The translations under genes and the position numbers were made by a program. The notes beneath the pieces were generated by a model. It was not told the DNA's origin, ran no database searches, and saw nothing but the letters and a program-made list of their open reading frames with translations. From Planctomycetales bacterium (GTDB lineage: Bacteria; Planctomycetota; Phycisphaerae; SM23-33), in contig DAOVFI010000007.1 in NCBI GenBank assembly GCA_030673005.1, positions 1 to 20,437 of the forward strand: a stretch of 20,437 bases of DNA, given 5' to 3'. Of this stretch, positions 1 through 6,375 are shown piece by piece; within the stretch, counting starts at the first letter, position 1; each line of letters starts with the position of its first letter.

Positions 1-290
1 CCCCAGCAAAACACGTTGTCCAGCAATGTCTCCAGCCAACGGTCAAGGACGTGCCTCGAAATCAGGCCTCGCTCGATGGTGCGATCGAAACTGTGCAGAA
101 TGGCCGTCAGGTGGGCGAGTTTGTCCTCCTGCACCTGTATGGGTCGGTTGTCCTTATTTTCCTCAACAATAATCCGCCGGGCCTTCTTTTCGATTATCTT
201 CATAGAGGCCTGCCGCAAACGCCGGTGCCGGACCAGAAAGCGTACCAATGAAGAAAAAGAATCATGTTGCACTACTTTTGCAATGTTCAT
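1..290 (-). CDS. Hypothetical protein, N-terminal 96 residues (gene runs off left edge)
   Basis: This frame opens with ATG at 290 and stays open to position 1. The visible product starts MNIAKVVQHDSFSSLVRFL and is basic and largely helical, with clusters such as RHRRLRQ and EKKARR. No signal peptide or known domain is recognisable. An AAAGGA ribosome-binding site lies about 8 bases upstream of the ATG. The start is only 13 bases past the TetR stop codon, so the two genes are almost certainly co-transcribed and probably co-regulated. I do not recognise the family and assign no function. The reading frame is well supported; the identity is not. Confidence 0.7.
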   Translation of the reverse strand, partial: MNIAKVVQHDSFSSLVRFLVRHRRLRQASMKIIEKKARRIIVEENKDNRPIQVQEDKLAHLTAILHSFDRTIERGLISRHVLDRWLETLLDNVFCW

Positions 291-303
291 TTGGCGTTTC
301 CTT

Positions 304-954
304 TCACTCTTGATTACCATCGCTAACGGCCCGACCTTCAGGTCTGACCAAAGCACCGTTCAGGAATATTCGTTCAGCAGCCTCGATTTCCTTCTCCGGC
401 GAGTCCGGAGAAACCTCCCGAAGCCAGGAAAACACGAACGCACTGGTCTGCCCATCAATAGCAGTTGCCATGACATCAGGTGAGGCCTTGGTAAAAATCC
501 CGTCCGACATCCCCCGTTCAAGAGCATCGGAAACTCGCTCCAGCAGCACGCGGTACTTTTCTTCCAGGGCAATGGACAGCGTACGTTCTCCGTAAAGCGG
601 CGGGCCGTGCATCTCGGCAAAATACAGACGGACAAAATCCAGATTCTCAAAAAAGAAGCGAAGCTTTGCCTCGACGAACCCCTTGACAATAAGCACCGGC
701 GAGGTCTCGTCGGCCATCGTGCCGGAAACCGCCGTTACCAGTTCGTCCACCTTCTGCTCGATTGACTGCTGATACAGGTTCTGCTTGCCCTTGAATAAGC
801 CGTACAGCGTCCCCAGGGCAAACTCCGCCTGCTCGGCAATTTCCTTCATCTTGACCTTGAAGAAACCTCGCTTGGCAAACATGTCCCCTGCCACCTCAAG
901 GATGTGCCTGACGTGCTCCTGACGTTCACGCTCGCGACGCGGCATCTTTTCCAT
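304..954 (-). CDS. TetR/AcrR-family transcriptional regulator
   Basis: The 216-residue product has the TetR layout and usual length. An N-terminal helix-turn-helix covers about residues 14-60: a helix with VAGDMFAKRGFFKVKMKEIA, then the recognition segment FALGTLYGLFKGKQNLY, close to the family pattern GTLYxxFxxKxxL. The rest is a helical ligand-binding and dimerisation domain without recognisable ligand motifs. A GTG at 963 is in frame, but AGGAG sits about 10 bases before the ATG at 954 and would touch the GTG, so 954 is preferred. Known family members are mostly ligand-released repressors that bind their own promoter. The promoter here is overlapped by repeats that fit this. The likely target is its own operon, including the next gene leftward. 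Confidence 0.88.
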   Translation of the reverse strand: MEKMPRRERERQEHVRHILEVAGDMFAKRGFFKVKMKEIAEQAEFALGTLYGLFKGKQNLYQQSIEQKVDELVTAVSGTMADETSPVLIVKGFVEAKLRFFFENLDFVRLYFAEMHGPPLYGERTLSIALEEKYRVLLERVSDALERGMSDGIFTKASPDVMATAIDGQTSAFVFSWLREVSPDSPEKEIEAAERIFLNGALVRPEGRAVSDGNQE

Positions 955-997
955 GACTTGCACTCTCCTGCTTCTCCGACTTCCGAATCAATCTGCA

Positions 998-1043
998 ATT
1001 CTATTATTAGAACTTTGATTCTATTTGTCAAGCGAAAATTCTA
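998..1043. promoter_or_regulatory. Candidate TetR operator: three ATTCTA repeats at 20-bp spacing plus an inverted repeat
   Basis: ATTCTA (TAGAAT on the other strand) begins at 998, 1018 and 1038, exactly 20 bp apart, so the copies lie on one face of the helix. The first copy is also half of a perfect inverted repeat, TTCTA-ttat-TAGAA (999-1012), that covers the tetR -10 box. The other two copies flank the -35 box. The geometry is seen directly; binding by the adjacent TetR protein is inferred. Confidence 0.55.
1003..1031 (-). promoter_or_regulatory. Strong sigma70-type promoter of the tetR operon
   Basis: On the minus strand a perfect -35 box TTGACA (1026-1031) is separated by exactly 17 bases from AATAAT (1003-1008), which matches the -10 consensus at five of six positions. 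It lies about 50 bases upstream of the tetR start and points toward it. The -10 box falls inside the inverted repeat at 999-1012, which fits autorepression. Confidence 0.72.
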
Positions 1044-1225
1044 AATTTTTTCCCCGACTTGTTGTTTCGCAAGAGAAGAAGGTGGACCTGACGACCCAGC
1101 CTACTACTAAAATGGGATGCACCCAGCTCGATAAATTAACCGGAAAAATCATGCAGAAGGTATGGACGGCATCCGCGAGAGTTCAGATACTTTGGAATTG
1201 TAAAACTATATTCCACATTATAAAA

Positions 1226-1505
1226 ATGATTCAAGTTCTAAACAGGGCGTTTGATGTTCTCGGTTATCTCTCTGCCGAGCCGGACCGGCCTAAGAGACTC
1301 TCTCATATCGCCCGGTCCCTTGGCCTGCACCAGGCGACCTGCGCTAACATCCTCAAGACGATGGTTCAGCGCGGATACGTCGATCAGGGTCGAAGAGGGA
1401 ACCAATTTTCAGGATTACGCCCTCTACGGCTGCCAGTGGCTGGCCGACCGCTTCGTGGCGATGACGACTTACCGGGTCGCGGAGTTTATCGAGGACGCCG
1501 CGTGA
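1226..1505 (+). pseudogene. IclR-family regulator remnant, frame-disrupted
   Basis: From ATG 1226 the frame encodes a convincing IclR-type winged helix-turn-helix: it starts MIQVLNRAFDVLGYL and includes IARSLGLHQATCANILKTM and RGYVDQ. Right after this point, where intact members go on to a roughly 180-residue effector domain, sense is lost. A different frame becomes protein-like between about 1393 and the stop at 1505 (DYALYGCQWLADRFVAMTTY, then a VAEFIEDAA end). That tail does not look like an IclR effector domain, so a deletion that fused two genes is as likely as a simple frameshift. The IclR frame itself runs to 1555 with unlikely composition. No good ribosome-binding site precedes 1226. 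The effector domain is essentially absent, so function is doubtful. Confidence 0.6.
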
Positions 1506-1531
1506 TAATCTGTCACAATATGTCTAGCGAG

Positions 1532-3325
1532 TTAGCCGCCGCCGGCCTGCGGTGAGCGACGTCGAACCGTACGGCAGCGTGGTTGGGTTGACGGCGCCGG
1601 CAGAAGGATCGGTTTACCGGTTTGTTTCGAGAAACCCTTCCTTTTGATGCCGTAATATGGAATCCGCAATTGCACCGACTTGATTATTCCCTGCGGAAAA
1701 TACATCTCACCCGCAACCCATCCGCACAAGGCCCGATAACCCCTGGAGCACGACAGGACGTTCGGCGCAGCCTTGTACCTTTGGGCATATGGCGTACCGA
1801 AACCCGGCGAGCCAAGCCCTTCGACGCCGACCTCTCCGTCTGCGAACTTCACCGACAGGAGCGTGTGGCCGCTGGTGGCGACTTTCTTTTCACGCACGCT
1901 ACCCTTGCCAACGCGGATAGGGTGCAGCCCAATGTAACCTGCGTTGGCATATACGGTGCCGATCAACTGTGAGATGCGGATGCAGTCCATCCTGCCGGAC
2001 TTAATCGCGTCGGTGAGCGTCTTGACGCTACCCTGGTACCCGCCGCGGGAGTAGAGTTTATGGGCGAAGCCGTGGGCGGTCAGGAAGGCCTTGCGAGGCT
2101 TGCCTTGAACCTTCCCTGCCCACTCGATGAGTTTCGGATGATAGCGGTCCGTCGCGGTCGTCGTCGCGCACCATGCGCCTTTGGGGATGTGGATTATCTC
2201 CATCATCGAACCGACCGTTGTGTCCGGATAATTGGCGACATGCCGTTTGAGGCTCCGGATCAGATCGTCCAACCTGCCTTCGTCCTCGTATCGACAGATG
2301 TTCGAGCCAAAGGCAGACAATTCAAAGTCGGTCCGGAGGATTTTTCGGAATATCGGGCGGGCGCGGGCAGGCAGCGCGGCGAGAATCTTCCGGCAGGCGC
2401 TGCGCCGGGCGGGCGTAACCGTCAGCAGAGCTGCATCGCCGCCCTTGCCCATCGCGACGGTGTCGGCCCTGCTTACCGTGTAGAAATCGACCAGCAGGTG
2501 CTCGACCATGAGAACATCCTTCGAGCAGATCGTCTGGATCGACTGGCCTGCGGGACATCGGCCGAACATGAAAATCCGCCAGCCGCCGACTTTGGACAAT
2601 ACCGCGTCGCTGTTGTCGAAGTACGGTTTGAAACTGCCGAAAACCGCCGCCAGGTCCACAATCCACTCGGTCTGCAAATCGACCCATCGCAGCAGATCGA
2701 CCAGACGAACGACTGCGCCGTGCGTCTCGCCCGCCCACACCCGGGCTTGTTCGACCCGACCGGCGGCAAGGGCGGCGGAAAGTTTTCGAAGGCAGTAACT
2801 CAACTCGTCTCGGCCTTTGCCCGTGCGAGCACGGGTCTTGAAGGACTTCATCAACGACGCATCGCAGTCTGCCGGCAATTCGCAAAGAGCCTTCGCCGCC
2901 CGTTCGATTTTCTCGCCCTCGACCAGCAGGGGCCCGCTTTTTCGGCGAAATGCTTCGGCGTGAGCGCCTATCTTTTCGACGAACCGCCCCACCGCGCCGA
3001 GCGTCTTTGCCTTGTCCTTGTTGAAGACGCTGAAGAAGAGTTGGTTTGCAATCGGCTGGGCGTAGCCTTTTGAGGAATCCTTCACCGTCCGATACCTCAG
3101 GCCTTTGTGTAACTTGAGCGGCTTTTTGGTCAGGTCTTTATCGGCCAGCAGGACGATTCGAACGTCTGCCGTCCACGCCGGCGCTTTGTTGCAAAGTTCC
3201 TTCCACGCCTTTGCGGCGACAACGGCTCTTGTGTCGGCGGGCGCCGGGGCCGCCCGTGTCGTGTACGCCGAAGCAGACGACAGAATTACGCCAAGAACGG
3301 CCAGAATCATCCTGCGTATTGTCAT
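1532..3325 (-). CDS. Exported protein of unknown function (597 aa)
   Basis: The product begins MTIRRMILAVLGVILSSASA, a basic start followed by a hydrophobic core and an Ala-rich cleavage region: a Sec signal peptide. ATG 3325 is chosen over an upstream in-frame ATG at 3361 because it has an AAAGGG ribosome-binding site and places the signal peptide at the N-terminus. The mature part has scattered cysteines, helical middle segments and a C-terminal region with motifs such as GSPGFGTPYAQRYKAA, where a conserved fold might lie. The end (about 570-597) is basic and Pro/Gly-rich. I see no transmembrane segment after the signal, no catalytic signature and no family I can name. It is transcribed divergently from the SPOR-like lipoprotein gene. 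Periplasmic or surface location is inferred from the signal peptide. Confidence 0.75.
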   Translation of the reverse strand: MTIRRMILAVLGVILSSASAYTTRAAPAPADTRAVVAAKAWKELCNKAPAWTADVRIVLLADKDLTKKPLKLHKGLRYRTVKDSSKGYAQPIANQLFFSVFNKDKAKTLGAVGRFVEKIGAHAEAFRRKSGPLLVEGEKIERAAKALCELPADCDASLMKSFKTRARTGKGRDELSYCLRKLSAALAAGRVEQARVWAGETHGAVVRLVDLLRWVDLQTEWIVDLAAVFGSFKPYFDNSDAVLSKVGGWRIFMFGRCPAGQSIQTICSKDVLMVEHLLVDFYTVSRADTVAMGKGGDAALLTVTPARRSACRKILAALPARARPIFRKILRTDFELSAFGSNICRYEDEGRLDDLIRSLKRHVANYPDTTVGSMMEIIHIPKGAWCATTTATDRYHPKLIEWAGKVQGKPRKAFLTAHGFAHKLYSRGGYQGSVKTLTDAIKSGRMDCIRISQLIGTVYANAGYIGLHPIRVGKGSVREKKVATSGHTLLSVKFADGEVGVEGLGSPGFGTPYAQRYKAAPNVLSCSRGYRALCGWVAGEMYFPQGIIKSVQLRIPYYGIKRKGFSKQTGKPILLPAPSTQPRCRTVRRRSPQAGGG

Positions 3326-3354
3326 AAGCCCTTTCTCCGCTCTGTCCGTGCAGA

Positions 3355-3383
3355 TTAACACGTACCGCTCCCGTCATTATACG
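3355..3383 (+). promoter_or_regulatory. Promoter of the SPOR-like lipoprotein gene, overlapping a divergent -10 box
   Basis: TTAACA (3355-3360, five of six to the -35 consensus), a 17-base spacer and TATACG (3378-3383) lie about 40 bases before the lipoprotein start. On the opposite strand a perfect TATAAT (3376-3381), pointing to the orphan exported gene, overlaps the same -10 bases, but its -35 is poor. The two promoters would compete for polymerase. Confidence 0.42.
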
Positions 3384-3423
3384 TATGGAAAATCGCAGCG
3401 GAAGGTGTTAATATAAGTTGTTG

Positions 3424-4299
3424 ATGAAACGCCTGATTCCAAAACTGCTAATTCTTTTTACCCTGGCGGCGTGCGGGTGCAACGGGAATGAAACATTCAG
3501 TTTTCGACGAAGTTCGCGTCCGATCCAGACCGACGAGAAAGGAACGCCGCAGGAAGACCACTACACCATCCTCCTGTCGATACACAGGGACCCGCTCAAC
3601 CACATTCGCAATGCAAATCATTATCAGAGGCTTCTCACCGAACAGGTTGGCTGGCGAGGCTTACGCATCATCCACAAGGCCGGTCACAGCGAACTGTTCT
3701 GGGGTCGGTATCGCTCGCCGAAACAGGCTGAACCGAACCTGAAGACCGCCAAGGCCTATCGTGCAGCCAACGGCATGCCCGTCTTCGCCCAGGCAATTAT
3801 CGTTCCCGTACCGGGCAAGGACATCGGGGCGCCGGAGTGGAACCTGAAGAACGTCTCGGCCTCTTACAGCCTCCTCGTGGCGGTTTTCAAGAACGATCCT
3901 GAACGCAACTATTTCGGCCGGCGGCGAAACGCGGTCTATTCCTGCCGGGGACTGCGAAAAAAGGGATACGAAGCCTATTTTTATCACGACAAAGTCGTTT
4001 CGCACGTAACGATCGGCGCCTTCGGATCCAGATCCATTTCCAAAAGAGGCGCCGATGGCGGAGAGATTAAAATTAAAGATCCCGCCATCAAGAAGCTCCA
4101 GGCCGAGTTTTCAAACCTCATTATCAATGGAAATACAATCTGCGATATTATTACGGATCCTTTCACGGGCGAGAAAATCCGCCTGACGAAAAAAACTTAC
4201 ATGGTCCACATTCCCGGCAAAAACAAAGGCCGACTCAGAGGCGTCCGTGGTTCGCAGGAAAACCTCTTTCGCCCGGAACGGCGAGACCGGCAAAGGTAA
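3424..4299 (+). CDS. Lipoprotein with two SPOR-like repeats
   Basis: The 291-residue product has a lipoprotein signal peptide: MKRLIPKLLILFTLAAC, with lipobox LAAC and lipidated Cys17. It is therefore expected to be membrane-anchored and periplasm-facing. Two segments resemble SPOR peptidoglycan-binding repeats. The first, about residues 45-125, opens YTILLSIHRD and later has the FWGRYRSPKQAE strand. The second, about 145-200, runs SYSLLVAVFKND, then GYEAYFYHD and VTIGAFGS. In SPOR domains these are strand-helix-strand units ending in a GxF/Y turn, and they bind denuded glycan at division sites; I infer similar cell-wall binding here. The C-terminus is Arg/Lys-rich. Two TTG codons at 3418 and 3421 are in frame, and AAGG is slightly better spaced for them, so the start is uncertain by two codons. 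Confidence 0.75.
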   Translation: MKRLIPKLLILFTLAACGCNGNETFSFRRSSRPIQTDEKGTPQEDHYTILLSIHRDPLNHIRNANHYQRLLTEQVGWRGLRIIHKAGHSELFWGRYRSPKQAEPNLKTAKAYRAANGMPVFAQAIIVPVPGKDIGAPEWNLKNVSASYSLLVAVFKNDPERNYFGRRRNAVYSCRGLRKKGYEAYFYHDKVVSHVTIGAFGSRSISKRGADGGEIKIKDPAIKKLQAEFSNLIINGNTICDIITDPFTGEKIRLTKKTYMVHIPGKNKGRLRGVRGSQENLFRPERRDRQR

Positions 4300-4332
4300 T
4301 CCCAAGTAAATGTCGTGTGAGAGTTCAGCCCT

Positions 4333-4505
4333 ATGCAGAAGAAAAGAGCAAGTCAGGCACACATAGTATTTATCACTCCGGCTGTTTGGAGTGATAAATA
4401 CTACCCCTGCGCGTACGTCCGAGGCGACGGAGAAATGAAAAAACAATTCCAGAAGATGAATTGTTTTTTCATTTTGTGTGCCTGACTTGCTCTTTTCTTC
4501 TGCAT
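4333..4505. repeat. Structured palindromic element A: 31-bp outer inverted repeat enclosing two perfect hairpins
   Basis: Positions 4333-4363 and 4475-4505 are perfect reverse complements over 31 bases (starting ATGCAGAAGAAAAGAG and ending in GTCAGGCACACA). Directly inside each arm sits another perfect palindrome: 4364-4379 with 4388-4403 (16 bp, 8-base loop) and 4433-4449 with 4458-4474 (17 bp, 8-base loop). A 29-base GC-rich linker (4404-4432) joins them. No base separates the outer arms from the inner hairpins, so the whole 173 bp can fold as a three-way junction. It fills the spacer between the lipoprotein gene and rdgB. No target-site duplication is visible and no protein is encoded. It resembles a small non-autonomous mobile element or REP/BIME-type element. 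Confidence 0.85.
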
Positions 4506-4531
4506 TCATTGCAATTGGGTGAATATTTACA

Positions 4532-5176
4532 ATGTCGCAAATCCGTAAAATCGTCCTTTCCACCAGCAACCCCGGCAAGGTACGGGAAATCACCGCCGCG
4601 TTGGCGCCCCTGGGGATTAATGTCATCTCGCTGGCTAATATCGACCCGGACGGGCGGATCCGGCCGCCTCCCGAGGACGGGCCGACCTTCGCGGAAAACG
4701 CCCGCGCCAAGGCCGATTACTACGCCCGCGCTACCGGGCAATGGGCTTTGGCCGACGACAGCGGGCTTCTCGTCGATGCCCTCGACGGCGCACCGGGCGT
4801 CCACAGCGCGCGATTCGCCGCCGAAGAGTTTGACCCGCAGGCAACTCGGCAGGGCATCGACAAGGCAAACAACGCCAAACTACTCCGCGAACTTGCCCAT
4901 ATCGACGAGGACGAACGCACCGCCAGGTTCGTCTGCTGCCTGGCCCTTTCCGACGGTCAAAAAACGCTCATCGAGGCAACCGGCGAGGTCGCCGGTATAA
5001 TCGCACGCCGCCCGAGCGGGAACAACGGTTTCGGATACGATCCGCTGTTCTTCATCCCCAAACTCGGATGCACCGCCGCCAAACTCGACCCGGAAAAAAA
5101 GAATGAAATCTCCCACCGCGGCCAGGCCGTTCGTAAATTCGCCGCGATGCTGAAAAAATTGCTGGAAGATCAGTGA
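4532..5176 (+). CDS. rdgB: RdgB/HAM1-family non-canonical purine NTP pyrophosphatase
   Basis: This enzyme hydrolyses dITP, ITP and XTP to monophosphate and pyrophosphate and so keeps deaminated purines out of DNA and RNA. It is cytosolic and normally a dimer. The 214-residue length is typical. Family motifs occur in order: substrate-binding STSNPGKVREI (10-20), FAENARAKA (53-61), the metal/catalytic ADDSGLLVDALDGAPGVHSA (74-93; catalytic Asp in the DD pair), NNGFGYDPLF (164-173) and KKNEISHRGQA (189-199). ATG 4532 places the first beta strand at the N-terminus. Only a weak GGGTGA precedes it, and the structured element A ends 26 bases upstream, so initiation or transcription through the hairpin may be limited. 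The downstream sugar kinase is separated by a structured repeat and is probably transcribed independently. Confidence 0.95.
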   Translation: MSQIRKIVLSTSNPGKVREITAALAPLGINVISLANIDPDGRIRPPPEDGPTFAENARAKADYYARATGQWALADDSGLLVDALDGAPGVHSARFAAEEFDPQATRQGIDKANNAKLLRELAHIDEDERTARFVCCLALSDGQKTLIEATGEVAGIIARRPSGNNGFGYDPLFFIPKLGCTAAKLDPEKKNEISHRGQAVRKFAAMLKKLLEDQ

Positions 5177-5206
5177 AACCGGCGCCCATAGAAAGGTTAT
5201 TCGTCC

Positions 5207-5314
5207 GGGTGGCACGGTCAAGCCGAACGAAGTGAGGCTTGGCCGTGATGTCGCCGAACACGGCCAAGCGAGGTTGAGGCTAAACAGCCTCAACCTCGCT
5301 TGACCGTGCCACCC
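5207..5314. repeat. Structured palindromic element B, copy 1
   Basis: The ends are a perfect 17-bp inverted repeat (GGGTGGCACGGTCAAGC at 5207-5223 and its complement at 5298-5314). Inside are two side-by-side hairpins. Hairpin A has stems 5213-5224 and 5236-5247 (12 bp, one T-G pair). Hairpin B has stems 5259-5280 and 5287-5308 (22 bp, one mismatch, 6-base loop). The 11-base unit CACGGYCAAGC occurs four times in alternating orientation (5213, 5237, 5259, 5298). A second copy lies at 7175-7315. The element sits between rdgB and the sugar kinase gene. Confidence 0.85.
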
Positions 5315-5385
5315 TATCGTGCCGCCTTGCCGTTTCGTTGCTAAGATAAAACTCTGACGGGTTAATTATCGTACCAGGAGCAGTC

Positions 5386-6348
5386 ATGCCGGATGTCATT
5401 TGTCTTGGTGAATTGTTGATTGACCTATGTTCGGACCGCGCCGACGTGTCGCTTGGCGAGGCGTCTTCTTTTACAAAGTCGCCGGGAGGAGCGCCGGCGA
5501 ACGTTGCGGTGGCGGTGCAGCGTCTGGGCGGATCGGCCGGTTTCGTCGGGGCGGTCGGCAACGACCAGTTCGGCAAATTCCTCGCCGACGTGTTGATACG
5601 CGAAGGAGTCGAGACCACCAGCCTGGTCCGGTTGGACGGCGTGAGGACGCCGCTGGCGCTGGTGGCAAGACAATCCGACGGGACGACCGACTTTACCTTC
5701 TATCACGACGCCGGACTGGTTCCAATAAGGGCAGAGGACATCGACGAATCGTACCTGGTCGGGGCGGATGCACTGCATTTCGGCTCGATCAGCCGGATAG
5801 ACGCACCGGCCCGCTCGGCCACCGACAAGGCCAGGCAAATCGCCGCCGATAACGGACTTCTGGTCAGTTACGACCCGAACTACCGCGCCCGGCTCTGGGG
5901 CGACGAGGATGAAGCACGCCGCCGCATCCGCGAAGGTTTTAATGGCGCCACAATAACGAAAATCTCACGGGACGAGTGGACGTTCATTCTTGGAACGGAC
6001 GACTTCGGCAGCGGCGCCCGGCAGTTGCTGGATTCCGGCGTGCAACTGGTCGTGCGAAGCGAAGGCTCCGACGGGGCGAGTTTCGCCACAGCCGCAGCGG
6101 CCGGGCACGTCGATGCCTTCAAGGTCGATTCGGTGGAATTCACCGGCGCCGGCGACGCCTTCGACGCGGCGCTGCTGGTGAGCCTGCTCGGACTCCGCGC
6201 CGAGGGCGCCGAACCCGGCGAACTGGACGAAGACAAACTGCGACGGATCATCCGTCGCGCCAATGCCGTCGCAGCCTTGACGACAACCCGCGCCGGGGCG
6301 ATTCCCGCCATTCCGACACGCGAACAAGTCGATGCCTTCGGCGCCTGA
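5386..6348 (+). CDS. PfkB-family sugar kinase, probably fructokinase
   Basis: The 320-residue product is a ribokinase-fold kinase that phosphorylates a sugar with ATP. The PfkB signature 1 glycine motif, SPGGAPANVAVAVQRLGG, is at 32-49. The signature 2 motif FTGAGDAFDAALLV is at 252-265, and Asp257 is the expected catalytic base in the GAGD anion hole. The segments GVRTPLALV (85-93), DFTFYHDAG (102-110), HFGSISRI (131-138) and SYDPNYRARLW (161-171) are arranged as in fructokinases. Fructose is therefore the favoured substrate, though 2-keto-3-deoxygluconate cannot be excluded by motif reading. A strong AGGAG lies 5 bases before ATG 5386. A weak promoter candidate is TTGCTA (5338) with GTTAAT (5361). 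No other sugar gene is adjacent. It is convergent with the membrane protein gene. Confidence 0.9.
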   Translation: MPDVICLGELLIDLCSDRADVSLGEASSFTKSPGGAPANVAVAVQRLGGSAGFVGAVGNDQFGKFLADVLIREGVETTSLVRLDGVRTPLALVARQSDGTTDFTFYHDAGLVPIRAEDIDESYLVGADALHFGSISRIDAPARSATDKARQIAADNGLLVSYDPNYRARLWGDEDEARRRIREGFNGATITKISRDEWTFILGTDDFGSGARQLLDSGVQLVVRSEGSDGASFATAAAAGHVDAFKVDSVEFTGAGDAFDAALLVSLLGLRAEGAEPGELDEDKLRRIIRRANAVAALTTTRAGAIPAIPTREQVDAFGA

Positions 6349-6375
6349 ACGGGCATCGCAGGTCCCGTCCGATGG

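Noticed and set aside
2060..3073. A 337-codon plus-strand frame opposite the orphan exported protein.
   Set aside because: The minus-strand product has a signal peptide and a ribosome-binding site; the plus-strand frame has an Arg/Gln-rich, shadow-like composition and no start signals.
4433..4474. The second inner hairpin of element A as an intrinsic terminator.
   Set aside because: The stem is AT-rich and is followed by TGTGTGCC rather than a T-run; its T tract lies inside the stem.
4333..4505. Element A as a CRISPR array or integron attC site.
   Set aside because: There are no regularly spaced direct repeats or spacers, and the perfect stems lack the bulges and core sites typical of attC.
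4461..5000. An open frame starting inside element A and overlapping rdgB in another frame.
   Set aside because: Its first residues are translated palindrome and the rest is an out-of-frame reading of a certain rdgB.
6349..6375. ACGGG/CCCGT pair between the convergent kinase and membrane protein genes as a bidirectional terminator.
   Set aside because: The stem is only 5 bp and no T-run follows on either strand.
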